DNA from: CAVRXZ01 sp963773035
Lineage (GTDB): Bacteria; Acidobacteriota; Vicinamibacteria; Vicinamibacterales; CAVVIG01
Reading direction: 5' to 3'
Assembly: GCA_963773035.1 (NCBI GenBank)
Contig: CAVYZX010000001.1
Location: forward strand, 124,001 to 188,000
DNA length: 64,000 nucleotides
Positions 55,872 to 64,000 of the stretch are shown in pieces; position 1 is the stretch's first letter, and every line of letters begins with the position of its first letter. Made by a program: the position numbers and the translations under genes. A model generated the notes under the pieces. It saw only the letters and a program-made list of their open reading frames with translations, was not told the origin of the DNA and searched no databases.

Positions 55872-55926
55872 CAATGCAAAATGCACAATGCAGAATGCAC
55901 AATGCAGAATGCAAAATGCACAATGC
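55872..55926. repeat. heptamer repeat ATGCANA
   Basis: Seven uninterrupted 7-bp units (ATGCAAA, ATGCACA, ATGCAGA alternating) begin 14 bp after the VOC stop. This is the cleanest copy of the heptamer family in the window. Confidence 0.75.
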
Positions 55927-55995
55927 CCGAGGCAATTCAATGCCATGAAGAATGCAAGGTTGGCAGGGCAGTTTTGCGTAGAATAGGCCCCGACC

Positions 55996-58647
55996 ATGAA
56001 CCGCTCGCCCGGATCCCGCGTGGATCACTACGAGATCATCGAATTGATCGGCCTAGGCGGCATGGGCGAGGTGTATCGCGCGAAGGATACGCGTCTGCCG
56101 CGCGACGCCGCCATCAAGGTGTCGGCGCAGGCGTTCAGCGAGCGGTTCGCGCGTGAAGCGAAGATTATCGCGTCGTTGAATCACCCCAATATCAGCACCC
56201 TCTACGACGTCGGTCCCGACTATCTCGTCATGGAGCTGGTCGAGGGTCCGACGCTCGCCGACCGCATGAAACAAGGCCCGCTGCCTCTTGCCGAAGCCTC
56301 GGCGATTGCCCGGCAGATTGCCGACGCGCTCGAGTACGCCCACGAACAGGGTATCGTGCATCGCGACCTCAAGCCGGGCAACGTGAAGATCCGCCCCGAC
56401 GGCGTCGTGAAAGTCCTCGATTTCGGGCTGGCCAAGACGGGCGGCACGCCGCTGGCGCGGTCCGACGCATCGCCGACCATCACCGCCGGTCAGACTGCGG
56501 CGGGCATGATTCTGGGCACGGCGGCCTACATGTCGCCGGAGCAGGCGAAGGGCCGGGAGGTGGACAAGCGCGCCGACATCTGGGCCTTTGGCGTCGTGTT
56601 CTACGAGATGCTCAGCGGCACGCGGCTCCACCAGGGCGACTCCTCGCAAGAAACCATCGCCAGCGTCCTCAGGGACGAGCCGGATTTTGGGAAGGTCCCC
56701 GTTCAGGCGCATCGTCTGCTGAAGCGGTGCTTGGAGAAGGACCCGCAGCGGCGTCTTCGTCACATCGGCGACGTGATGTCGCTGCTGGACGAGGCGCCCG
56801 CCGGCCCACAGTCCGGCGTCACCACCGCGCCGCCGCTCGCCCCAACCCAGCAAGAACTGGTTGTGGCCTGCCATCGCGGCCGGCATCGTCGTGGTCATCG
56901 CTGGCGCCGCACTGGCCGTGTGGGCGCCGTGGCGATCGCAGACGAGCGCGGTGCAAGCCGTGCGCTTTGAAGTCGGACCCGCCGAGAAGATGACCTTCAT
57001 CACCGGCGGCTCGATGTCCGTGTCTCCCGACGGCCACTGGATGGTGTTTCCTGCCAACGGCGAAGACGGCGTCACGCGCTACTGGCTGCGCTCCCTGGAC
57101 GGTGTGGACGTGCGGGCGCTTCCGGGCACGGAAACCATTGCCCCCGCCGCGTCTCCCGTGGCGTGGTCGTGGGACAGCCGGTACGTGACCTTCTCCGTGA
57201 TCGGCAAGCTCAAGAAGATCGACATTCAGGGCGGGCCGCCGCAGACGCTCGCGGATATCCCGTTTATCCAGTACGGCGCGGCGTGGAACCGCGATGGCAT
57301 CATCGTGATGGGATCGGCTAGCGGACCCCTGCTCCGCGTGTCTGCGTCCGGCGGTGTTGCCTCTCCGGCGACCGTGCTCGACAAAGGCGAAACCAATCAC
57401 GCGTTCCCACAGCTCCTGCCAGACGGCCGGCATTTTCTCTATCAGCGAGTCTCGGCCGACCCGAACAAGATGGGCGTCTACATTGGTTCGATCGACGCCA
57501 AGCCCGAAGAGCAAAGCCTGAAGCGCCTCCTTGCGAGCAACCGGCAGGCGTACTTTGCCCCGTCGCCAAACGGGGGACCGGGGCACCTGATCTTCATGCG
57601 AGAGGCCACGTTGATGGCCCAGCCCTTCGATCCCCTCAAGATGGAGTTGAGCGGAGAGCCCGCCGCGATTGCTGAGGGCGTCGACTCGCGCGACGTGGCC
57701 CACTACGGTCTGTTTTCCGTCTCGGACACGGGCACACTCGTGTACCGCGGCGGCGCGTCGTCGCGGATGGCGCTCACCTGGTTCGACCAACAGGGGAATC
57801 CAGGAAGCACCCTGGGCGAGCCGGGCGACTATGCGAATCCGGCGGTGTCGCCAGACGGCACGCGCGTGGCCGTCGCGCTCGGCCCGGAAGCCAGCCGGGA
57901 CATCTGGATTCTGGACGTCGCGCGAGGCACCGCCACGCGGTTCACGTTCGATCCAGCCTCGGACGACAACGCCGTGTGGTCGCCGGACGGAAAGTCCATC
58001 GTCTTCAATTCCACTCGGTCGGGGCCAGCGGACCTGTACATCAAGGCCGCCGATGGATCGGGCGAAGAACGGCTGCTATTCAAGTCCGGCGAACCCAAAA
58101 CGCCGACTAGCTGGTCCAAGGACGGGCGCTTCCTGGTCTTTACCAGCGTCGGTTCGAAGACGCTCGGGGATGTCTGGGCGCTGCCGATGCAGGGCGAAGC
58201 CAAGCCCGTCTCCATCGTTCAGACACAGTTTTTCGAAGGATTGGGACAGTTCTCGCCAGATGGCCGCTGGATCGCCTACACGTCCGGCGAATCCGGCGCT
58301 CCTGAGGTCTATGTCCGGCCGTTTTCGTCCGAAGCGAGCGCTGGCGCGACAGGCGCCAAGTGGATGGTTTCAAAAGGCACCGGCGGCTATCGCGGTGGCG
58401 CGCGGACGGCAAGGCATTGTTCTACAGCTCCCTCAACCTTCAGCAGATGGTGGTCGACATCGACACGAGCAAGGGATTTCAGGCTGGGACGCCGCGGCGG
58501 TTGTTCGCGGCGCCGCCGCCGTTGCTCACCGTTGGCTGGGATATCGCACCCGACGGCAAGCGTTTCCTGTTTGTCGCGGAACCGGGTGGCGCCCGCACGT
58601 TCCCGTTCACGGTGGTACTCAACTGGGCGGCGGCGCTGAAGAAATGA
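55996..58647 (+). CDS. Ser/Thr protein kinase-PD40 propeller receptor, frameshifted twice
   Basis: The kinase domain is complete: Gly-loop GLGGMGEV at 19-26, Lys41, HRDLKPGN at 122-129, DFG, AYMSPEQAKGREVDKRADIW. An extra base near 56860 leads into the membrane helix (LWPAIAAGIVVVIAGAAL) and a PD40/WD40 propeller (VSPDGHWMVFPANG, SPDGKSIVFNS, FSPDGRWIAYTSGE). A second break near 58390 restores the last blades and the end VVLNWAAALKK. The architecture is the common acidobacterial one-component receptor kinase: cytoplasmic kinase, one helix, periplasmic propeller. It is a close paralogue of 46244-48918, with an unusually short loop before helix C. Confidence 0.85.
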
Positions 58648-58690
58648 ATCAAGGCAGGGTGCGTCCACGACTGCCTTCCGGCGCCTGCGG

Positions 58691-59254
58691 CTATTCCGTC
58701 AAGAGATCATCGACGGCGATGACACAGGAGGGTAGGAGCGCGGGAGCGATCGACGAGCCGCGCATGAACTGTTCAACCTTCCGAAAGACACTTCCCTCAG
58801 GCGCAGAATAGCGCGAGACGACGTTTGTCGTGAGATCGGCGAGCCAGTACTCCGGAATGCGAGCTGCTGCGTAGATCGTGGTCTTGACCTCCCGGTCGTA
58901 ATCGAGCGAGGCACCGGCAATTTCGACGATCAGCAGGATATCTTCCGGACCCGCAAGCTGTGTGGCATATGAGTCAGGGCGTGGCCTGAGCAGCACCAGA
59001 TCGGGCTGAGGCTCATGATAGAGATCCAACCGCACCGACCCTTGCGGCAGAACCAGGGCGTCGTCGCCCGCCGCTCTGACGAAGGCGCGATTGGCAGTGA
59101 TCACACATGCGTCGTGCCGCGGGCCGATCGGCGTCATCGTAACGATTTCGCCGTTGATGAGCTCGACGCGATCAGGTTTTGCCAGAATGCCAGCGCGTCC
59201 CATGCGCTGGTACTCCTCCGCAGTGAAGCGCTTCCTCGTAGGTGCGATGGCCAT
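58691..59254 (-). CDS. Uma2-family (DUF820) PD-(D/E)XK nuclease-fold protein
   Basis: The 187-residue protein has the Uma2 core: VELINGEIVTMTPIGPRHD, the metal-site Asp85 in EPQPDLVLL, Glu111 in LLIVEIAGASLDYD and Lys124 in REVKTTIYAAA, then IPEYWLADL. The nuclease residues are intact, though no activity is established for the family. It is abundant in Acidobacteria and cyanobacteria. It is convergent with the kinase gene, 43 bp from its stop. Confidence 0.9.
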   Translation of the reverse strand: MAIAPTRKRFTAEEYQRMGRAGILAKPDRVELINGEIVTMTPIGPRHDACVITANRAFVRAAGDDALVLPQGSVRLDLYHEPQPDLVLLRPRPDSYATQLAGPEDILLIVEIAGASLDYDREVKTTIYAAARIPEYWLADLTTNVVSRYSAPEGSVFRKVEQFMRGSSIAPALLPSCVIAVDDLLTE

Positions 59255-59425
59255 GAATGCGTCCCCATTCTAGCATCGTAGATAGCGAGGGCCGTGCCAG
59301 GAGACGCGGACCGATATTCGCAGAGTGATGCAACGTGATGGCAGTTTCTGCGCGCTTGACCGTCTGCGGCCAATGCGAAATCTGCTGCAGGTCAATCGCG
59401 TCGTTCGAACGTCGATGGAGCGTGC

Positions 59426-59860
59426 CTATTCCATGCCTTCGATGTCGCCGAGGTCTTTGGGCCTCCCCGTCGCGCGCTTGTTGCGGATGAACGACGCGCG
59501 ACCGATGAAGTCGACTTCCACCTCCCCAAACGGCCGTCGCAGGCGGTCGGGCCAGGCGTCGGCGAACGTGAGCCCGGTCAACTCGGTGAGGATGTCGATA
59601 CGGCCCGGCGGCACGCCGATCTGATACGTCACACCCGGTCGTGCGAAATCGACCTCACGAACGGTCGCGAGCGGCGCGCCGAACGCGGCGAGGGCCCGCA
59701 TGACACGCGCGGCATTCTCGGGTGTCGCGTCGACCCACACATCCAGATCGCCGGTCGCGCGCGGCCTGCCGTGAAGGGCAAGCGCATAGGCGCCGACGAT
59801 GAGAAAGCGGACGTCAGCGGCGACGAACGCTTTCAACAGATCGATGAAGTCCGGGTTCAT
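59426..59860 (-). CDS. MNT-type nucleotidyltransferase (DUF6036-like)
   Basis: The 144-residue protein has the minimal nucleotidyltransferase fold: FLIVGAYALALHGRPRATGDL, with the catalytic pair Asp38 and Asp40 (GDLDVWVD). Such proteins are found in toxin-antitoxin-like pairs, some adding nucleotides to partners or tRNA. Its start lies inside the upstream small gene (47-bp overlap), so the two are co-translated. The 171-bp gap downstream to 59255 shows nothing. Confidence 0.82.
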   Translation of the reverse strand: MNPDFIDLLKAFVAADVRFLIVGAYALALHGRPRATGDLDVWVDATPENAARVMRALAAFGAPLATVREVDFARPGVTYQIGVPPGRIDILTELTGLTFADAWPDRLRRPFGEVEVDFIGRASFIRNKRATGRPKDLGDIEGME

Positions 59861-60038
59861 GAGACCGGTTGCCGCTGAGCCGCCACAGTTCCTCGCTGAG
59901 CCGCCACGCGTGAAGGACGCGCTCGGCTTCCGGGATTTGCAACCAGAATTCGAGGTCGTGACGGTCGGCTTCCGCCGCCGACGCGAACCGGCGTACGGTG
60001 ATCCGACTAGTGCGAGGGATAACGGCGTCGGATGCCAT
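59814..60038 (-). CDS. small partner protein of the nucleotidyltransferase
   Basis: The 74-residue protein (RFASAAEADRHDLEFWLQI, ERVLHAWRLSEELWRL, ending EPGLHRSVESVRRR) belongs to a small family that I recognise only as repeatedly sitting upstream of MNT-type nucleotidyltransferases. Its last 15 codons overlap the nucleotidyltransferase start. A toxin-antitoxin-like or regulatory partnership is inferred. No HEPN motif (RxxxxH) is seen. Confidence 0.7.
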   Translation of the reverse strand: MASDAVIPRTSRITVRRFASAAEADRHDLEFWLQIPEAERVLHAWRLSEELWRLSGNRSHEPGLHRSVESVRRR

Positions 60039-60102
60039 CTAGACGATTATAGGCGCCCGAGGCAGCGGGCTTCCGCCTGGATCCGAGCGTTGACGGGAGA
60101 TT

Positions 60103-61155
60103 CTAGGCTCCAAATCTGGGCAGCAATCTGAGCGCGTTCTGCCGATCGATGGCCTGGAGCTCGGTCGGGTTGAACACACCGCAATCCTTCAGCCCTTTGA
60201 CGTGCTCGGCGGCGTTGCGGAACGGGAAGTCGGTTCCGAACACGATCTGCGAGACAGGCACGACCTTGCTCAACGCCGACATCGCCGCTGGATTCGACGT
60301 CTGCGCGGTGTCGTAGTAGAACTTGGTGGCCACGCCAGCGAATCCCTGCGGGAATTGCGGTGCGAACTGAGGGCTCTTGGCGAGGTTGACGAACCGCTCG
60401 ATCAGGAACGGCATCGTGCCGCCGGCGTGCGAGAAGATGAGGCGGACGTTCGGGTAGCGGGCGGCGGCCCCGTCAAAGACAATGCGGGCGATCGCGCGTG
60501 TTGTGTCGGTGCCCCACTCGATGATGCCTTCACCGATACCGGGGAGAAGGTTGCCGCAGCAGTTGGCGGTGTTCGGATGCGTATACACGATCGCTCGGCG
60601 CCGATTCAGCTCTTCGAAAACTGGATTGAATGCCGGATCGCCGAGCCACTTGTCGCCGTAGTTCGTGAACAGCGCGATGCCGTCAGCTTTCAGCGTGTCG
60701 AACGCATAAGCGACCTCAGCGAGGCTTGCATCGACATTCGGCAGTGGCAGCGCCGCAAACAACCCGAAGCGGCCCGGGTGATCGGCCACGAGCTTGGCGA
60801 TGTACTGATTGCATTCGTGGGTCAGGCGCACGGCTGTTGCGGGATCGCCGAATGGGTTGCCCGCCGGGGCGATCGAGATCATCGATGTGGACAGGCCCGC
60901 GCCATCCATGTCGGCAAGGCTTTTCTCAACGGTCCACGTCGCGAGGTTTCCGCCCAGCCGCTGAGCGCCGAGGGCGGTCAACAGGGCGGGCGGTGCGACA
61001 TGGCTGTGGACGTCGATGCGGCCGCTTTGGGTCGCGACATTCGCTGATCCTCGCTGCAGGAACGATTCGTTCGACGGAAGGAACGCGCCGGCCCCAACGA
61101 TCGTCGCGGAGGCGAGAAACTCCCGGCGCGATACGTGTGAGATGTGGTGTGGCAC
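60103..61155 (-). CDS. Tat-exported amidohydrolase-2 family (ACMSD-like) protein
   Basis: The 350-residue protein starts at GTG 61153-61155, with AAGGAG 6 nt upstream. It has a Tat leader (SRREFLASATIVGAGAFL) and the amidohydrolase-2 barrel: His50 and His52 in RIDVHSHVAPP, His in VYTHPNTANCC, LIFSHAGGTMPFLIERFVN and the Asp in IVFGTDFPF. The family includes aminocarboxymuconate-semialdehyde decarboxylase and 2,3-dihydroxybenzoate decarboxylase, so an aromatic-acid decarboxylase or hydrolase role is likely; the substrate is unknown. Confidence 0.85.
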   Translation of the reverse strand: MPHHISHVSRREFLASATIVGAGAFLPSNESFLQRGSANVATQSGRIDVHSHVAPPALLTALGAQRLGGNLATWTVEKSLADMDGAGLSTSMISIAPAGNPFGDPATAVRLTHECNQYIAKLVADHPGRFGLFAALPLPNVDASLAEVAYAFDTLKADGIALFTNYGDKWLGDPAFNPVFEELNRRRAIVYTHPNTANCCGNLLPGIGEGIIEWGTDTTRAIARIVFDGAAARYPNVRLIFSHAGGTMPFLIERFVNLAKSPQFAPQFPQGFAGVATKFYYDTAQTSNPAAMSALSKVVPVSQIVFGTDFPFRNAAEHVKGLKDCGVFNPTELQAIDRQNALRLLPRFGA

Positions 61156-61222
61156 GTTGTGCTCCTTCCTTCCTCAGCCCTTAGTGCGCGAAGTGTCGGG
61201 CGCATGATAGCATCGCCACCTC

Positions 61223-61964
61223 ATGGCCGATTCGGCTTTGGCCCATGGTCTGGCCAACGCCGTCCCCACGACGGCTGCGCTACGTCACACGGCAATGGTC
61301 CGCGTCACGCACTGGATCACCACGCTGTGTTTCTTTGCGCTGCTGGTCAGCGGCATCGAAATCGTCATCTCCCACCCGCGCTTCTATTGGGGCGAAGTGG
61401 GGAACGTCTTGACGCCAGCGCTCTTCCAGCTCCCGATTCCGGCCTCGAGGTCGACCGTCCCGACGGGCTACGGGTTCGTGCTGCCGGACCAGAACGGCTG
61501 GAGCCGGTCGCTCCACTTTCAAGCCGCCTGGATCAGTGGTCCTGACCGGCCTGCTGTACGCCGTCTCCAGCCTGTTCACCCGTCATTTTCGGCAAGACTT
61601 GTTCCCGACCCGGGCCGATCTCTCGTGGCGCGAGATTTCCCGGATCCTCGCGAACCATCTGCGGTTCAAACGACCGGGCGACCGTGAAGCCTGGTCCTAT
61701 AACGTCCTTCAGCGCCTCACCTATCTGTTCGTGATCTTCGTGCTGTTCCCCCTGGTGATCTGGACTGGCCTGGCGATGTCGCCGGCCATCGCGTCCGTGT
61801 TGCCCGCCGTCGTCACAGCGTTGAGCGGCCAGCAATCGGCACGCACGCTTCATTTCTTCGTCTCGGTGTTTCTCGTCCTTTTTCTGCTGGTTCACATCGC
61901 GATGGTTTATCTCGCCGGATTCAGGAACCGCATGCGAGCCATGATCACCGGCCGCGTCGACTAG
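61223..61964 (+). CDS. cytochrome b561/YedZ-like membrane heme protein, frameshifted
   Basis: Two frames make a four-to-five-helix membrane protein with heme-type histidines: HWITTLCFFALLVSGIEIVI, LHFQAAW, then after one extra base near 61533 VVLTGLLYAVSSLF, LTYLFVIFVLFPLVIWTGLA, RTLHFFVSVFLVLFLLVH and IAMVY. The family carries electrons across the membrane. The molybdopterin protein starts 36 bp downstream, so together they look like a sulfite-oxidase-type pair in which this subunit is the electron-transfer membrane partner. Confidence 0.78.
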
Positions 61965-62000
61965 CGATGTGCACGTGATGAACTCGGGAAAGGGATTCGC

Positions 62001-62759
62001 ATGAGCACGCTCTCGCGCCGCAAACTGATCACCACCGGCCTTACGGCTGCCGCCGGAGCATCGGGACTGGCCGTGGCCGCCCGACTCGCGGATCGATACG
62101 GTCTGATCCCGCCCAACCATGGCGGCGTCTTCGGCCTCGGTGAAACGTTGACCTATGGCGCCCAGCGGCTGCTCACGCGTCACTCGCTGGCCCGTGAGTT
62201 CCCGCGCAGCCAGATCACGAAGACGCCGTTCGTCAACGGCAAGCCACCCCAGAGCCTCGCCTTCAGGCTCCTCGAGGCCGGAAGGTTTCTCGACTGGCAG
62301 CTCGACGTCGACGGCATGGTTGCCAACCCGGCATCGTTCTCGCTCGACGACATCAGAAGCTTTCCCTCCCGCAGCCAGATCACGCACATCGCCTGCGAGG
62401 AGGGCTGGTCGTTCATCGCGGAGTGGATCGGCGTCCCGCTCTCCCACGTCTTGCAGCTCGTGGAAACGCTTCCCGGCGCCCGGTATGTCGTGTACTTTTC
62501 GATCCAGAGCAACTGGTGGGACAGCATCGACATGGCCGACGCGTTGCATCCTCAGACTCTCCTGACCTACGGGATGAATGGCGGCGAGCTTCCCGTGGGC
62601 CATGGCGGTCCGCTTCGTCTGCGAGTCCCTCGTCAGCTCGGCTACAAGAGCGTGAAATACATTACCCGCCTGATCGTGACCGACACATTGAAGGAGTTCG
62701 GCAAGGGCCTCGGCTCCGCGGCGCCGGAAGAGGGATATTCCTGGTACGCCGGGATCTGA
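62001..62759 (+). CDS. Tat-exported molybdopterin-dependent oxidoreductase (sulfite oxidase/YedY family)
   Basis: The 252-residue protein has a Tat leader (SRRKLITTGLTAAAGASGLA) and an oxidoreductase molybdopterin-binding fold: Moco-ligand Cys132 in ITHIACEEGWSFIAEWIGV, and GHGGPLRLRVPRQLGYKSVK. It lacks the C-terminal dimerisation domain of true sulfite oxidases, as in YedY/MsrP-type enzymes. AAAGGG lies 6 nt before the ATG. The b-type cytochrome upstream is its likely electron partner. The substrate is unknown. Confidence 0.87.
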   Translation: MSTLSRRKLITTGLTAAAGASGLAVAARLADRYGLIPPNHGGVFGLGETLTYGAQRLLTRHSLAREFPRSQITKTPFVNGKPPQSLAFRLLEAGRFLDWQLDVDGMVANPASFSLDDIRSFPSRSQITHIACEEGWSFIAEWIGVPLSHVLQLVETLPGARYVVYFSIQSNWWDSIDMADALHPQTLLTYGMNGGELPVGHGGPLRLRVPRQLGYKSVKYITRLIVTDTLKEFGKGLGSAAPEEGYSWYAGI

Positions 62760-62802
62760 AGTTGACGCTTCGCGCCGATGAATCGGCCGTCCGATGTGCG
62801 CT

Positions 62803-63135
62803 CTACGCTTTCGGGATCGCCCCATCAGGCGTGGCTTTGTCCACGGCCTGAGGCAGGACTTGCGTCAGCTTCTGTGTCAGATCCTGAACGGACAATCCGG
62901 ACTTCTGTGAAAGCTGCTGCAGGAGATCGGGACCAAGGACCTGCTGCACTTGATCGGGCGAGATGGACTGATTGGGTCCGGTTCCCACCCACGACTTGAC
63001 CGTTGCGCCGAGTCCGTTCTTCTCGAATTCGTTGACGACACCCTGCAGGCCGCCGTGCTTCTCGACGATGTTGTTCAGAACCGACACCATGCCGGCGCCG
63101 ACTAGTCCACCGAGCAAGCCATCGAACATTCCCAT
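62803..63135 (-). CDS. YidB-family (DUF937) protein
   Basis: The 110-residue protein starts at ATG 63133-63135, since GAGGAG at 63142-63147 gives 6-nt spacing; ATG at 63139-63141 would abut the binding site. It matches YidB: MFDGLLGGLVGAG, GLQGVVNEFEKNG, GTGPNQSISPDQVQQVLG and LSVQDLTQKLTQVLP. Members are small cytoplasmic proteins of unknown function. It lies alone, convergent with the molybdopterin enzyme gene. Confidence 0.87.
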   Translation of the reverse strand: MGMFDGLLGGLVGAGMVSVLNNIVEKHGGLQGVVNEFEKNGLGATVKSWVGTGPNQSISPDQVQQVLGPDLLQQLSQKSGLSVQDLTQKLTQVLPQAVDKATPDGAIPKA

Positions 63136-63410
63136 AACCATCTCCTCGTGGATGAACCATTCTCGTGGTGACTGAAAGTTCGACATGTTAGCAAGGTTCG
63201 CTGCAAAGCTGTCTCGGCCGGGGAGCCGAGACTTGCATGACTTGCCGACACTTTTGAGACAAGGGAACGGATTCCGTCCGGCTCGGCTACAGCGGGGAAC
63301 ACCTCCGTGCCGGGTAACTCTCGGGGGATGTTGATCTTTGCCGCCAGTGGTGGCGGCAAGTTCCATGGTACGCCGCTTGCCCAAGGAACTGCGTGGCAAC
63401 GGAGAGGATC

Positions 63411-63839
63411 ATGAGACTAGCACTCGGCGTTTTGCTCATCGGCTCTTTGACCGCTGCGCCAGCTCTCGCAAAACATCCGCACGAAGAAGGGAAATCGGGG
63501 AACAAACATTGGAAGGCCCACGACTGGGACGATGATGACGATCAAGGTGACCATCACGCAGGGGCCTGCTACTTCCGCCGTCAGGATATTCGAATCATCC
63601 GCGAGTACTACGTCCCCAGGTATCGGAGCCTGCCGCCCGGCCTCGCCAAAAAGTTCTATCGAACCGGGCATCTTCCTCCTGGATGGGAAAAGAAGATGGA
63701 ACCGCTGCCCGTCGCAGTCGAGCGTGAGCTCGTCGTGCTTCCGAGCGGTTACCGGCGAGGCTACATCGATGGGGCAGTCGTGGTGTATTCGCCGCGCACG
63801 CGCGTGATGATCGACGTCGTCGCCGTTCTTGGCGGCTGA
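63411..63839 (+). CDS. secreted RcnB/CigR-like small protein
   Basis: The 142-residue protein starts at ATG 63411, with GGAGAGG upstream; a longer frame from 63393 is less likely. It has a signal peptide (~1-20), a His/Asp/Lys-rich segment (HWKAHDWDDDDDQGDHH) and a C-terminal RcnB/CigR-like domain (FYRTGHLPPGWEKK, LPSGYRRGYIDGAVVVYSP). RcnB-type proteins are periplasmic and linked to metal homeostasis. The poly-Asp and His stretches suggest cation binding. Confidence 0.75.
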   Translation: MRLALGVLLIGSLTAAPALAKHPHEEGKSGNKHWKAHDWDDDDDQGDHHAGACYFRRQDIRIIREYYVPRYRSLPPGLAKKFYRTGHLPPGWEKKMEPLPVAVERELVVLPSGYRRGYIDGAVVVYSPRTRVMIDVVAVLGG

Positions 63840-63888
63840 CGCAGATAGCGGCCTCTCGCCAGACCACTGAGCCGCATTCGAAGAGCAG

Positions 63889-64000
63889 CTACGGCCGAAT
63901 CACATAATCGGGCCAGCACATTCTGACGCCGTCCGGATTCGTCAGAAGGTCCGACTCCTCTATGCCGATTTGGAACACTGGCCCTGCGCCAGTGGGTGCA
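63889..64000 (-). CDS. C-terminal fragment of a protein running off the window
   Basis: The minus strand has an open frame from the window edge to TAG at 63889-63891, giving a C-terminus of about 36 residues that includes PVFQIGIEESDLLTN and MCWPDYVIRP. Frame and composition look coding, but nothing identifies the family. Confidence 0.4.
   Translation of the reverse strand, partial: APTGAGPVFQIGIEESDLLTNPDGVRMCWPDYVIRP

Overview
The window looks like a chromosomal piece of a soil acidobacterium, most likely of the Vicinamibacteria type. This is inferred from gene content, not from a marker gene. The content is GC-rich and dense in secreted or Tat-exported hydrolases: two tannase-family esterases, metallo-beta-lactamase-fold enzymes, amidohydrolases and a PhoD-type phosphatase. 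It also has two cytochrome c-PQQ propeller dehydrogenases, a TonB receptor with an N-terminal carboxypeptidase-regulatory-like domain, two Ser/Thr kinases fused to PD40-type propellers, and toxin-antitoxin-like pairs. I see no rRNA, tRNA, CRISPR array or transposase.

Layout. 0-14 kb: a HicB-like protein, an amidase, c-type cytochrome/PQQ and YVTN propeller proteins, a TonB siderophore-type receptor with a Fur-box-like palindrome, a tannase-like esterase, a cupin, a gamma-glutamyltransferase and a Tat-exported MBL protein. 14.3-23.7 kb: a nine-gene plus-strand cluster with a near-consensus sigma-70 promoter. It encodes XdhC, MocA, XdhC-YHS, CoxD, CoxE, CoxG, CoxM, CoxS and CoxL; the CoxL active-site loop AYRCSFR is the form I CO dehydrogenase signature. 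23.7-32.7 kb: a frameshifted cupredoxin, a VOC protein, then a surface-polymer-like locus (methyltransferase, GT2, multi-membrane protein, PA14 protein) whose last part is tandemly duplicated, with a 727-bp near-identical segment. 32.7-43.9 kb: an array of secreted enzymes. 43.9-64 kb: an MFS transporter, VapBC, two paralogous kinase-propeller genes, an ATP-grasp protein, a mutarotase, an alpha/beta hydrolase, a GMC oxidoreductase, a Uma2 protein, a nucleotidyltransferase pair, an amidohydrolase and a cytochrome b561/YedY-like redox pair.

How it fits together. The Cox cluster would oxidise CO and feed electrons to respiration. MocA and two XdhC proteins would mature its molybdenum cofactor, and CoxD/CoxE/CoxG would help assemble the active site or anchor the enzyme. 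The remainder suits an aerobic oligotrophic heterotroph attacking plant-derived aromatics and polymers.

Three sequence-level features stand out. (1) A covarying G/C hairpin sits 20-25 nt upstream of the start codon of at least five genes, including coxL. (2) Degenerate short tandem repeats with 7-9-bp units lie at many gene borders and in places inside coding sequence. (3) Conserved genes, mostly beyond 43 kb, carry many single-base frameshifts, nearly all of the one-extra-base type. These may be assembly errors, so frameshifted genes are reported as whole genes with the break positions given.
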